Both the position numbers and the translations under genes were made by a program. DNA of 64,000 bases from Prototheca cutis (Eukaryota > Chlorophyta > Trebouxiophyceae > Chlorellales > Chlorellaceae): contig BCIH01000009.1 in the NCBI GenBank assembly GCA_002897115.2, forward strand, positions 750,415-814,414, in the 5' to 3' direction. Positions 23,716 through 37,594 of the stretch are shown here, piece after piece; position 1 is the stretch's first letter; each line of letters starts with the position of its first letter. The notes beneath the pieces are model-generated. The model was given only the letters and a program-made list of their open reading frames with translations, had not been told where the DNA came from and did not search any database.

Positions 23716-24785
23716 GCCCCCCCACCCTCACTCTAACTTGGCACGGGAATCCTGCACTGGCGTAAGGGGGAGGGCCGCGGGGTGGGCGGACCGGGCGGGG
23801 CCAGGCGCCCGGGGATATTCATCATGGGGGTTGGCACAGCAGCACCAACCCACTGGGGACCAGGCTGGCATCGCCTCGTGCAAGGTCATCCCCTCCCTGC
23901 ATTGGCGCGCGATGCACACTCTAAACCATGCCATGAACATTCGACGCACCTGCGCGGCACGGGCACGGCCCTCGAAGGCAATGGGGGTTGGGCAGTTAGC
24001 CGAGCGGCACAGCTGTTCGTGGCCAACGGGAGGAAGTCGGTGGCTCGTGCAGCGATCTAACCGTATCGCGCAGGATGTATCAGGGCACGCCTAGCAGGAA
24101 AAGGTTCTGCACATTGACGCCGGGTTTGAGATGCGGCGCAACTTTGTGGCGGACGGACGACCACCGTTAGCGGCTGTTCCCTCGGTCCGTGCAACGTGCC
24201 GGCCCAGCCGTGTGCCGCACGCAAAACGCAGCTGCAAGCCCAAGAATAAACATGTACATCACAAATACATCATCTGTGCATACAAGTGAAGCCTGCAGGC
24301 TCCACACCCCAGGCCGTGCCATCGTGCAGTCTCGTGCAGCCTCCGAGCCTCACCTGATTCTCCCGAGAATTTCTCCGCTAAGCTTAATCTGCTACAACAG
24401 GGCTTCTGATCTATTAAAATGCTAAACGCAGATCAGAAAAGCGGGCATCACTTCAATAGCGAGGTGGTAGGGATCTCCCGTACATCCTGAGATCCTCTAC
24501 CCAAAACCAGATTGCCAGGGACGGGTGCAGAAGCCGAAATAATACGTCTAGAACAAATTTAATTATTGAGCCCTTTCCCACTGTAACTGCACCCTCACGT
24601 TTGCGTTCCGATTGCACCCTTGGCTGTAGGTCCCGTGCAGATCGGCCCTCGATGGCAATTGATCCCGGCCATTGCCGAGCTCTGCAGAAGGGCACTCTCC
24701 CACGGGACTGACTGTGTAACAAGCCAGCCCAGGCCAGAGAAACGGAAGTCCCATTCCCACTCTCTCAGTCCTCTTTCGTGATAAA
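23716..24785. other. Intergenic, divergent promoter region
   Basis: About 1.1 kb between two divergent start codons. The part from 24200 to 24600 is clearly richer in A/T than its surroundings. No gene, repeat or tRNA was recognised. Confidence 0.45.
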
Positions 24786-26612
24786 ATGGAGGGAGGTGAT
24801 CACCGTGGATCTGCCATGTGGGACCCCACTCCCGCGGAGCATAGCGGGGAGCGGGCACTCCCTCCACAACCGATCCAGGCAGCCCAGGGCGATATAGAAG
24901 CAGGCGCGCAGCAAGCTCCAGCAGAACAATCTGAGCTCGTTGAAACCAAGCTTGAGAATGTCAGCAATCATAGAGCTTCTGGTGACGGGACTGGGCAGGC
25001 CGCCCCGGCGACGAGTACTGGCCCCGCGCCGAGCGAGACACCGGAACCGGCCGTGCCGGACTCCAAGGCCCCCCAGCCGTCCCCATCGCCCGAACCCTCA
25101 TCCCAACCCAGTGATGAGGTTGTCCTGTCACGGCTACGAGACCTGCTTAGCGACGTTGACTTGAGTTGCACCACAGGTAGGTGGATGGGCGTTGGTATCA
25201 GTAGGGGGGTTGGGTGGGAGTCTGCTGCTTGGCACCCGCGAGGCCCTGGGCTTGCCCAGTGCTGGCATTCGATTCCACTGACATGCTGTAATCATCATCA
25301 TGCCCATGGACCACCACTGCCACTGGCACTTCCAGAGAAAATGTTGCGACGGTCGCTGGAGAAGGAGTTTGGCGTGGATCTGTCCTCTCGAAAGGTCCTC
25401 ATTCGTGCAGAGGTATGTGGGTGGGTGGGTGGGTGGGGGGGGGTGGCTAGGGTGGGGGTGGGGGGGGCCATTGGGAAAGGGTACCCCTGCATGTGCGGCT
25501 TGCTGAGATTGGGACCAGGCCCGGCATCTTTGGAGGGGGCACGAGGCGGCGCCCTTCAATTTCAAACGCCCTGTCAAAGCCCCCAGGTGGAGGCATACCT
25601 GTCAGAACAGCCGGGGGCAACTCAGGAGGAGGAGGAAGATGCCAGTGAGCCTCCCTCCCCGCCACGGTACGTACCCGGGTGTGACCTTGCTGGAGCCGGT
25701 AGTTTGCTCGATGCCCACCAGCTGTCGCTCCAGTGAATGGTGCCCGTTCCCTGTGCTCACCACCGCACTGCGCACATTCGGTATCGCAGAGCGAAGCGGA
25801 AACGCGCATCGGGCGCGGGGCTGGGGACCAAGCTGTCAGCGGCCATGCAAGCCTTTTTGGGCGTTGAATCCCTGCCGCGTTCCCAGGTGGTGAAGCGGCT
25901 GTGGGAGTACATCAAGGCCAACGAGCTGCAGGACCCGTCGAACAAGCGTCGCATCCTCCTGGATGACAAGCTGTCGACCATCTTCCCGGGCAAGTCCACC
26001 GACATGTTCAAGATGAACAAGCAGCTCAGCCGACACTGCTTTGTCGATGGTGGGTGGGTTGGCTGGGGGAGTGGTTGAGAGCAGGGATACAGATGGGGCG
26101 AGGCGGCAGTGGTGGTCTGCCCCTGAGCAACGTTCGTAAACCTGAGCACCTTGAGTGGTTGGCACACCAACAGACAACCACTCCCATTATGCCACACAGA
26201 CTCTGGCGCCGCGGCCGCAGCGTCGGATGATGCCGAGGATTCTGCGGAAGAGACGGACGGTGAGACCAGCGGTGCCAAGCGGGCTCGGACGCCGGCGTCC
26301 AGCAAGGCAAAGGCCAAGCGTCGGTCCAGCGCCGCTGGCGCCAGCCCCAGCGACCGGCCACTCAACGGCTTCACCAAGCCGCTGCGGTTGTCGCCCGAGA
26401 TGGCAGCCTGGGTGGGAACAGCTGTTGCCTCGCGCCCTGCCATCACCAAGCACATGTGGGCGTATGTCAAGGCCAAGGGCCTGCAGGACCCCGCAGCCAA
26501 GCAGTATGTGGTGTGTGACGCCACGCTCAAGGCGCTGACTGGCCAAGACCGGTTCCGGGCCTTTGGATTTGCCGCGCTCGTCAAGGAACACCTGCTCGGC
26601 TACGCCGACTGA
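24786..26612 (+). CDS. DEK_C plus double SWIB-domain chromatin protein
   Basis: Five exons (24786-25176, 25336-25412, 25587-25666, 25790-26049, 26200-26612) give 406 residues. A Pro/Ser/Glu-rich N-terminus is followed by a DEK C-terminal-like helical domain (VVLSRLRDLLSDVDL continuing into MLRRSLEKEFGVDLSSRKVL). An acidic run (QEEEEDASEP) and a basic AKRKRAS patch come next, then SWIB domain 1 (SQVVKRLWEYIKANELQDPS, ILLDDKL). A second acidic/basic linker leads to SWIB domain 2 (ITKHMWAYVKAKGLQDPAAK, FGFAALVKEHL). The DEK_C-SWIB arrangement is common in plants and algae and relates to the SWI/SNF BAF60 subunit and MDM2 folds; the nuclear chromatin role is inferred. Intron 2 starts with a (GTGG)-rich stretch. 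Confidence 0.88.
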
Positions 26613-27101
26613 CAACGGAGCTGACATTGCTAAACCCCGGAGGGTGATAAACCTGACTGGTACTGAAACCACCATGCATTGGAAGCAACGACCTGCCCCG
26701 GCCGGCCACGCGTGTGTTGCCAGGAAGGACAGAGTGGTGCCAGCAGAGCCCATCTGCACACAAAAACGGACAGACTCTTTTCACATGTCTCTCAGCTACA
26801 CCCAACCCTGCATCCTCCCTCTGCCCTTACACCACCTGTGCGGCCAAGGGAATGGGGCCTCGTGCACAGTCAACCTCCTTGTCAGGCAGTTGACAGTGGA
26901 CCAACCGACCTCGCAAAAGCAGACTCTTGCATGTCGATGGGCCAGGGTGAGACAAGCAAACATGGGGTGGGCCCCTTACTTTGAGCAGCAGCATCGAGGG
27001 GCCCCCGATCTACCCGGCATTTTCATGATGCCGCAACTCTTGGCAAGCGTGTCACACAACAGCCGCGGCTGTCCTGGGTGCCATCTGGAAAATTGGTCAC
27101 C
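26613..27101. other. Intergenic, convergent 3' flanks
   Basis: Lies between the stop codons of the SWIB gene (+) and MTHFR (-). No gene seen; it should contain both 3' untranslated regions. Confidence 0.5.
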
Positions 27102-29018
<1,917 letters not shown>

Positions 29019-29458
29019 GGTGCACCGCAAGCACGAGGCGGGATGCCCGACCACACAGCCACACCCCAAGCCCCGCCGATCCGCAGGGACGATCCTCAAT
29101 TGTTTGGCACGCGCAGATCCAAGCAGTATCAAGTGATGGGGTTGTATGCACGGCGCTGCCGACCCAATGCATCGGTGGTACCCGCTTGGCGCGCACCTCC
29201 ATTGATGCTCGACCGTGCTGGCTCTGAATCCCTGGAAGCCTCGACTGGCTGGGTGGCACTCCCCGGTCCTGTGCTGTAGGTCCCCGACTGGCTGGCCCAC
29301 CCAGGCACTTGTCCTCCATCAACAGCGCAACTACAGACAATAGCAGTGAATGCAGCATGTCGTTGACCAAGCATGGATTCATTCTGCAGTTGTTCCTTGT
29401 CAAACGAAGACCTGTCATCAGATGCTGCCTTGGCCAGTCCGCCTTCCCCGGCAACTGC
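29019..29458. other. Intergenic, MTHFR upstream region
   Basis: Separates the MTHFR start (-) from the SNAPC3 stop (-). It should carry the MTHFR promoter and the SNAPC3 3' end. Nothing else recognised. Confidence 0.5.
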
Positions 29459-31755
29459 CTAGCCATCAGCCTGGGCCCCACGCCCGCCAGCCTGTACGAC
29501 GAATCTGTGGTACTCCATGGTGTAAGGGAATACCTTGAAGTCGGTGTACCTCGCCCGGCCTGCTGCGTCGTAGTGCATCTGCCTGAAACACTCTGAGCAC
29601 CAGAAAAAGGGCGAAGCCGGCGCCGCCGCGTCGTCATACGTCACATGCCGGGCCACGCCCTCCCGGCACACCTGTGTCGATTTGTTTGTCAGGGAATTTG
29701 GGCACGGTTTAGAGCTGGGCTCGACACATGAAAGAGCCCTCAAAGCCTGTGAAGGCGCAGGGTAGCCACGAATGGTGGCCCGCAGAATGCCCGCCAGGTG
29801 ACTTGTGAGATCATTCGAGCTGGATGCTGCAACGGTAACCCCCACCCCAGACCAATCACCTCGCAGGTGCGTTTGTGCAGGTGGGAAGGCCCGTGGAGAC
29901 GAAACGGGTAGAGTGAAGCCCGGCTGGGGTCTACATCGGGGTCAAACCGCCGCACATCCCGCAGCGTCACCAGGTGCTCGCAGCCCCCCTGCAAGTGTGT
30001 TATGGGTGGAGGGATGGAGGGAGGGGGATCGTTGTCGTGCCGGATGGGGTCACGGGTGCTGATCGCCGGCGCTGGTCGCCAACAGCACTGGGTCTGTGTA
30101 CGCCGCCTTGACCCAGACACCCTATCAGCTTGTCTACACCCCGTCTGGCGGGAAAAAGACATGCACACACCTGGTGCACATAGGCCAGTGGGGCACCCAT
30201 TCCTACCCGGGCCCACAGCCCGCCAAAGCTCGAGCTCATATCTGCCACTGAGTACTCAGCGGTCAGCAGCGAGGCCGTCTTTGACCCTGGAGGCGGGTGC
30301 AGGGGTGCGGGCGCGCCATGCTGCCTGCACCGTAAATGGTCCGTGGGTGTGGCATGCTCTGAAGAGGTGCACAGATGACCTGGCAGCGTACGTGTTGCAG
30401 CCAGCATGCCATGCAGGAATGGCACGGCGGGCCCAGAGGACGCACTCCCGCGGCGTCCCCAGAACCCACTCGACCCTACTTACACGAGGTGCCGGCGTGT
30501 GACAGCAGAGGGATCTGCGTTCACCCCTTGCGCCCCACAGTCGACATAAAAAGACCCTTCTGCGTAAAAATAGGCCTCCGCCTGGTCCAGAGGTGGTGGC
30601 GGCGCCCCGCCCCGCGAGCGTCGCGCCGCGGTCTCTGCAGCCTGCAGCGAGCGGGCATTGATGTCCGACAAGCACAGCAACGCATTTCGCAGCGCCGACA
30701 GCGGTTGCGAGCCCAGGACCAGCCACTCCTCGGCGACCAGGGAGGCGCCCTCGGGGTGGTGCACTGCCACGTGCATCAGCGCCTCACCCTCGCCCACCCT
30801 GTGGTATGAGCGGTGGCAGCAGGTGTGAATTTGCAGGTTGCTAGCACGCAGCCGCGGCTGGTCCCCCTGCCTGATCTCGGTCATGCCGACACAGCGACTG
30901 ATACAGCAACTGACATCTCTATACCACGCAAAACAAAGCACATATACTCCTTTGCCAAGCACACTCAATCACACCGAAATCTCGTACCAACCACCCCCCC
31001 ACACCTGTCCCCCGGTGCAGGAGGTCCGGCGGCCTCGGCTGCAACCAGACGACGCTGCTGCTCCGCAGCTGCACCACAGCGCTTCTGGGCCTTTGCATCC
31101 ATTCTGTGATTCGGATCCATCACCGATCGCAGCGCCTGTGTGTGGCAAGCTATGCATGGCAGAGGTTGGGCCGGCAGATGGATGCTACAGTGCCAGATCA
31201 AAACTGCACCGCACGGCACATGCATTGGCAAGAGGCATGGACTTGCCGTGGACCCGGAACATGCCCCGCAATCACGGCCCTACCAGCAGTACCTTTGCTG
31301 CCTGGCGGCGTTGGGCCGCACGCTCTGCACGAAATGCCACAAGTCCTTGCTGGTACCTTTGTAAAAGGGCCGCAGTGTTGGGCTTTGTCACGCCAGAATC
31401 TGTCCGGGTCAGACCTATGTCTTTGTCAGCACCGGCGTGGGCCCGCAGGCCCAGCAGCGACTCCTCCTCTGTCTGAAGCCGTAGTGAACCCGCATCGACG
31501 TCCACTGCAACCTGTTTCTTGTGTGAATTGTTGTATGTGTGGGAAGGAGAGGAAGGAAAAAAGGGGTTGAAATCAACACCAAAGTCACCAGGTCTCAAGC
31601 AAACACCAGAGACCATTTGGGCAGACTCACCTCCGGGTCGCCGGCCGCTGCAGTGTGCTCCAATGCCGCCAGCGTGGCTTCCCAGGAGGCCTGCAGGTCG
31701 CATGCCCTGGGCATGCACAGGGTACAGATGGGAAGAGTGTGAATCCTAGTCTTCA

Positions 31756-31799
<44 letters not shown>

Positions 31800-32011
31800 G
31801 CAGCCAGGCAGCGGTAGCATTCAGAGTAGTCAGTAAGGAGGCTGCCAGGTGTCCATCATCACCCACCCACCGTCGCGCACCTGAAAGCTTCCGAGGCAAA
31901 GCCCAAGGCCTGTCTCGGTGGACAGATCGTGCACGTCGTCATCGCGCCGCTATCATCCATGGCGCCTCGCGTGCCATCGCTCCTGGGCTCCTTATCCTGG
32001 AGTGAGGCCAT
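29459..32011 (-). CDS. SNAPC3: snRNA-activating protein complex subunit 3
   Basis: Eight exons (31881-32011, 31631-31706, 31293-31511, 31005-31135, 30484-30870, 30171-30324, 29860-29988, 29459-29671) join in phase to 479 residues. The C-terminal half is diagnostic of SNAP50/SNAPC3: EEWLVLGSQPLSALRNALLC, FYAEGSFYVD, GAPLAYVHQGGCEHL, DVRRFDPD and the cysteine pattern TCEVCREG with FFWCSECFRQMHYD, which is likely metal-binding. In animals and plants the complex binds the proximal sequence element of snRNA promoters and recruits RNA polymerase II or III. The N-terminal 200 residues are weakly conserved and helical. Exon 1 was chosen because its ATG frame and AG| junction fit exon 2 exactly. Intron 1 contains a (CAGC)n run. 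Confidence 0.88.
31757..31799 (+). repeat. (CAGC)n microsatellite in SNAPC3 intron 1
   Basis: About ten perfect CAGC units followed by imperfect ones up to 31811. It lies within the first SNAPC3 intron (31707-31880). Confidence 0.9.
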
Positions 32012-33241
32012 GGAGGTTGGCCGCAGGCACCCGCGGAGCGACCTCGAACGAGCCGGAGCTCACATGTGAACTGTGCCCAAGGCGTTCATGCAGTGCTTTG
32101 TTCGCTTTATTATCCAGGTGCGCAAGGCAACAGCTGAACACGGCCAGATCGCACAGTATTTTGGCTTGGGGTCCATTCCTCGCATAGCCCATGGATCACT
32201 TCCAGGCTGTTGTGGTGCCACGCAAGCCACGACCGCCAACCACCCTTGGCCAGGGGCAGCGGTGCCTTGAGAACAAGGCTGCTCGCATGATGCACTTGTT
32301 GTTCTTCCTAATCGTTTTGTCTTCTGAACATGTTACCCCCATGGGGCTGGTCTAAGCTGGCCTTTCTCTCCAGTCATCACGTCACTGTGACCATACCATG
32401 CAGGGCAAAAATAATGCAACCAGCTCAGCCAGCAACAGCGTCACATCACCCCGGGGGTCACTGGGTATCACTGATGGCTGTGAATTGTCACCCCCCACAG
32501 GGCAAGAGGAAGGTGGACCACCTCAATGATGGACCACCGAGTTGCAACAATTGTCGTGCCAGGGTCAATTTCCAGGACTTTCTAAAACCTCCTTGCCCAA
32601 CCTGCCCTGCTATCAGAAGGAACCCAACCCATTCTCTGAGCAACGCGGCAAGGAAGTGCGGTCCAACAGGCATTTTGTTTGAAAAACATGCCCTTGCTGT
32701 GCAGGTGGGAGTCGACGGATCTCAGAAAGGTTTCATCATTTTTGCCCTGCATGGTACATCTGCCATGTCCCAGGGCATGCCACGCTGCCACTGAACTCTT
32801 GCACACTGACCCAAATCATCGATACTCCCAAAGACAACAGACCACTACAGCAATGAACCATGGAATGGGCTCTGTGTGATCGTACATGAGCGGATGATCA
32901 GACCAACTTTCTACAAGGGAGGCGTGCACCAGGGGCCTGTCGAATGTGTACCAGCAACGACGTGCGAGATGGGACGCACCAATGGAACTGCAGCAATGAC
33001 TTGTGTGGGGATGCACATTGTCGAGAAGAAAAACTGTGGCGCGCTCACATGATAGACGACACCCCAGCCACCCAAAATTGCACGTTGGCTGCAGACGCTG
33101 GAGGGGTGGTGTTGTTCTCGGCACACCGTGGGAAGAGTCGCAATGGAAGACATCAATGGTGTAGTCACATCGTCCGACTGGCCACCGCCAGTCCGGCTCC
33201 ATGTCGACGTCTACCAGCAACACAGTTCACGGCAGGACCTC
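32012..33241. other. Intergenic, contains the second TIR element
   Basis: Lies between the SNAPC3 start and the FkbM methyltransferase stop, both minus strand. Apart from the 359-bp element at 32396-32754 no gene or repeat was recognised; the SNAPC3 promoter should be at 32012-32395. Confidence 0.5.
32396..32754 (+). mobile_element. 359-bp TIR element (non-autonomous DNA transposon/MITE), copy 2
   Basis: Begins ccatgcagggcaaaaataat and ends with its near-complement catcatttttgccctgcatgg, flanked by TA on both sides (32394-32395, 32755-32756). It aligns without length change to the copy at 19621-19979, in opposite orientation, with an estimated 85-90 percent identity by eye. The plus-strand reading frame is open through the element and encodes the CNNC and CPTC pairs seen in copy 1. 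No transposase motif was found. Confidence 0.87.
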
Positions 33242-35653
33242 CTACCACGCTTCAAGGCTGAAGGCGCGCACGTCGACATCCCCCACGCTGCCCGTGGTGT
33301 TGAGGCTGCCCTGCTTGGCCAGCGCTGCCAGCTTCGCTTGAGCTGCCTCGCAGCCCGCTCCCACGGGACAGGGACACCGTGCGGCCAGGCACATGTCGAT
33401 CGGCACGTCCCGGCACGGCCGCCCTGCCGGCGACCTGGCATCAGGGGACAGGTACCCATGCACCAGCGGCACGCCCGGGTCCACCAGCGACGCCGACCCC
33501 GCCGTGTTGACCGTGGCCCTCTTGGCCGCCCAGACATTCGTGTTGTACCAGATGGTTGAGTGGTACGAGTGCGGGTGGACCGTCTCCGGCACAGAGTTGC
33601 ACTTGGCCTTGAACCCAAGCAGGCCATCCAGCTAAGGGATAACAATCACAGGGGAGGGATGCCTGGTTTGTGTGTTCTGTTGGCACATCAAGGGTGCATG
33701 TACCAGGGCCACAGCACCACCATGCGTGCATTCATTCCGCTCTCAAAACAAGAAAAAATTTCCTCACCTCTGGGTGCACCCGGCAGCCCAGGTGGCCATT
33801 GACTGCCAGGCGCATGTCCTGAACGTCATGCACCAGCATTTCCGCCGTCACCGCCCTCAGCTCCGGGATGGGGTGGCCGTACCCCGGGAAAGAATGCTCC
33901 AAATCCCAAGGCACATCAAACAGACGGTAGCCAGCATTGAGAAACCTGGCAGCATCTCGTGGTGGATGCATGTGGATCGGCTGGCATCCCATTTGCCTGC
34001 CTCACCAGACGGCATGCGTATCAGATCATTTCGCCTCCAGACAAGCCATCAGTGCTGAACCCCCTCCAGGCACGCCAACGACCAAAAGGGCGACCCCCCG
34101 CACCTCAGCAGCATTTCTGGGTTTTCCAGGCCCCGTTTCCAGTCAGCAGCATGATCGGCAATTCCAGGCGAGTACTCCATGATCACATTCTCGACGTCCC
34201 AGTGCTGGAACAGGCGCTTGGCACTCTGGAACACCTGCGGCTCAAAGCCCTCCACATCAGCCTGCGCGGCCGGGGATTTTGTTTGGGATTTATTTCCCCC
34301 CACTTGTTCGCGTGTTGATATCGTTTGGGCGAGGGAGTGACCCTAAGAGCATTAAAGCCACAATGCCCCACCGTAACCCCAGCGTGCCCTGACCCCCTGC
34401 CGCCGCGCTTCCTTGCCTTGATAAGCAGCACATCTTCATCCACAACGCTGTCGATTCGCTCCGTCGCCTTCTCCAGCTGCGTAAAGCCCTTGGAGTGCCT
34501 GGAGCAGAGAATGGTAGGGTTGGCAGGCCAGGGCCATTTTGCATTACCATGTGCACGAGCACTCTGTGACCATGCGACGATCGTGGCGCCCGCAGCAGCA
34601 ATGCTCCACTGCCGGCGGCGGTCTCGTGCACGGCTCATCCCATCACAAGCCCAGCCACGCACGGGTCGATGTTGCTTCCGCCGACACCTGCGGTGCCCCA
34701 GATGCCATTCGTGGGAATGCTCATTTGGAGCGTCTGCCCATCCTTGGTGCTCACAATTTTATCCCGGAGCTGCAGCATGGGGGTCGGGCGGGGAGGGCGG
34801 TTGTCGGCTGCACAAAGCTGCTGGAGCACTGGGGGGTGGCTAGGGTGCCAAAAGACGGGAGCAGCACCACTGTGTTCGCTGAGAGATTGGCTGCTTCTGT
34901 CAGGGACCCAAAGCTTTTCTCTCAAAGAAAGAAAGAGAGACCATGCACACACCGCCGAGTCCTGCCATGTTCATGGCTGCAGATCCACATGCAAGGTTTG
35001 CTCTGCACCCGAATTTCCCAGCAGTGCATGAACCGAGCTTGACACACCTCCACGAGTTCTGTCAGGCCATTGAGCAGCAGCCCATACTGTGCAAACGCTG
35101 CAAAATTCGGCACCGGTTCCCAGGCCATCACCCTGCATGCCAGGCGCAGGTGTGTTTGTTGGGGTGGGAGGTTAAGGTATTCCGATACTTGTGGTTGGAT
35201 GCCTCGTGATGGATAGAAATCCTTGATGACAATACATGCACAACGGCAGCTTTCGTTAAGGAGGGGTGCACGCGCCTCGTGCAGCTGGCCATTGTGCCCT
35301 GAGGCCTGGCATACACCGCGGGAGTTGACGGCGAGCTACATGCCATAGGCCATCACTACATCTGCTGCCTGTCCTTCCCAGATGCCTTGCCCCTGGCCAC
35401 CCTGTCTGCACACGATCCAATCCCACCTGCACCCGAGCGACGCCGCCATGAGCGAGTAGTACCCGAAATTGGCACCGACATCCAGCACGAGGCGCTTGCT
35501 GCCATCCGGCTTGTGGCACGCTCGGAGAATGTCATGCCTGCATGGGGATGGGATGGAATGGGATGCAATATGTGCATGTTCAGCAGCACGTCTGTAATGG
35601 CAGAGTGCGTGAAACGGCACACTGCAATCCAACGAACATGCTTGTTCGACCCC

Positions 35654-35684
<31 letters not shown>

Positions 35685-36539
35685 ACGCACCAGACCATGG
35701 TGAGAATGGGCTCGAAGAACCCCTCGTCTGCCACCTTTTTTGAGACATCCGTGTCGTTCTTGGGATCGGTGATGGCCATGAGATAGCCGGCTGGGCTCGA
35801 GACGCGACGAACAAAGATGGGGACACCAGCGTCCCGCAACTGCGCGATGGGGCTCCATGAAACAGCGGGCCCGTCGACGGGGCCTTCCCAGGCGCCGCAG
35901 TCATCGCAGTCCGTCCCCAGGTCACAGCCAACAGGCTGCAGCGTGCCGTAAAACTCTGACGCATGCTGATCACGGCCGGGCCTGCCGTCCTGGCACATGC
36001 CATCTCGAGCGCTGGGACAGGTGTTGGTGCACACTGTCCGCGTCCGGCCATGGGCTTGGCGCCCAACCTGTGCGTCCGGGAGTCGTGGGTGCCGGAGGAG
36101 CGCTCTATGGCAAGCACGTGGACCAACAGAGTTCATGCCCGGGTCGGGGACCCATCCAAAGTGTCGCTCGGCCCTGTCGGAACCACCGCATTCCGCCTCG
36201 TCAGAGCCATGAGACCTCCACGGCTGCTAGTCGTATGCTTGCATGTCATGTACGGTACATGCAGGGACCCACACTGTGCCCGCCCTGCCAGTTCGGTCGG
36301 CGCACCTTGGACTCCAAGGGGTGCCGACGAGGACCCGCAGGCTTTCCTGCCAGAAAGAGCGTGTAGACCACCGCGCAGACCACCAGTGCGGCAGATATTT
36401 TGGTCAATCGGCGGATAGCGATTGCCCGCTTGTCTGTGCGGCCCATCAGCGTCTGGCGAGGCGACATGGGTCCGTCCGCAGGCCGGAACTCCTGTGCCAC
36501 GGGCAGCGTTGCCGACTCAAACCTGCCATTGTTTCCCAT
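33242..36539 (-). CDS. FkbM-family methyltransferase with N-terminal membrane anchor
   Basis: Nine exons (36306-36539, 35691-36067, 35427-35537, 35048-35132, 34663-34769, 34417-34498, 34104-34261, 33768-33945, 33242-33631) give 573 residues. A cytosolic basic stretch precedes one hydrophobic segment (ISAALVVCAVVYTLFLAG, about residues 49-66), a type II anchor. A cysteine-rich stem follows (CTNTCPSARDGMCQDG, GCDLGTDCDDCG). The methyltransferase core shows RLVLDVGANFGYYSLMAA (SAM loop), VMAWEPVPNF, IPTNGIWGTAG, LLIKADVEGFEPQVF and NVIMEYSPG, as in FkbM domains that O-methylate sugars or polyketides. A Golgi or secretory role in glycan methylation is a reasonable inference. Intron 34262-34416 uses a GC donor (ATCAAG|GCAAGG), because only that restores LLIKADVEGFE. 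Intron 35538-35690 begins with a (GT)n G21 tract. Confidence 0.85.
35650..35690. repeat. C21(AC)n compound tract at an FkbM 5' splice site
   Basis: On the plus strand C21 (35650-35670) is followed by (AC)8 and GCAC. In the sense of the minus-strand gene this is GTGCGTGTGT... then G21, starting at the first base of the intron. Confidence 0.9.
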
Positions 36540-37594
36540 GACGCAATCCGCAGGCGTAAATCGGATCGCTTATGTAGACATCATTACAGGAAAAATGAAG
36601 CGAACGCAACAGTGTATGACCGGGCATCTGCGCCGGTCGGTCTCACCACACCGGTTTCCGTTCATTGGACGGTTCCGTTCCTGGGATGGGAAATACACGA
36701 TCTCCAAAAATCCCTTCCAGGCCCTCCCGTGCAGCACCTCCTTGTATGACCGGACGAAGATATTTATTCCGCACCAAAAAGGAAGCCACACAAGTCGGAC
36801 CCGGAACGTGCCCGCAAAAAAATACCAAAAGGGCCCCGGTGAGACCCGGTGCAACAGTGGAGGCCCAAACAAATGGTGGCCCGTACACTGCCCACTGTGG
36901 ACCTTGAAGCTGGCTCCCAGACTGAGCTGCCAGCAAGCCATTGACTGCTCATTATTTCCCATGATTTGACCAGGCACCATTTAATATGTACATGCAGGCA
37001 TGGTTGGGAGGCCGTCTTGTGGAATCCCTCCCTAAAAGCGCTTGTTTCAGGAGCTCCAGACTGGGTGTGACCAGGGCCCCCTTGGCACCTCCGCCGTCGC
37101 GGACAAGGGCCTGAGGCGGCCTATCGGGAAACCTAACAAACTGCACATATTCAGCACCAAACTGCGTAATACATCATATAAGAAGGCCTGTCATATTTAC
37201 TTCTGGAGTTTACAAGCACTGTAAAAGCCTGTACGCGCCGTCTGGAGGGCATGAGCACCGCGGGTGCACCCCGGGCGAACTTTGACGTGTGATTTCCCGC
37301 AAGTATCCCCCACTCTGGCGGGATACTGATCATGCCCTGTTGTCTGGGTGTCGAATAAGCATTTTTGTGGTGCGGGACAAGGGGATGCGGCACGGGAGGG
37401 TCGGATGGGCTGGAACGGGAATGCATTGCGAGGCTGCCGCGTCGCCCATTTCGGGATCGCCCCCGTCCGGAAAGTGATCTGGACTCGCGTGGCGCAAGGG
37501 TCTACCAACGCCAGCACGGCCCAAGAGGGCCCACGTCGTTTCACGTCAACATAAACAAACGAATTGAGTGACCCGCCCTCGCTGCCTGGGGACC
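36540..37594. other. Intergenic with a diverged inverted repeat
   Basis: About 1 kb between two divergent starts (FkbM -, BBD +). Richer in A/T in parts. The stretch 36720-36870 resembles the reverse complement of roughly 37240-37410, for example CCCTCCCGTGC in both; similarity is about 60 percent by eye. No coding function recognised. Confidence 0.4.

Noticed and set aside
31757..31799. Short regular repeats as a CRISPR array
   Set aside because: It is a simple tetranucleotide microsatellite without spacers, in a eukaryotic intron.
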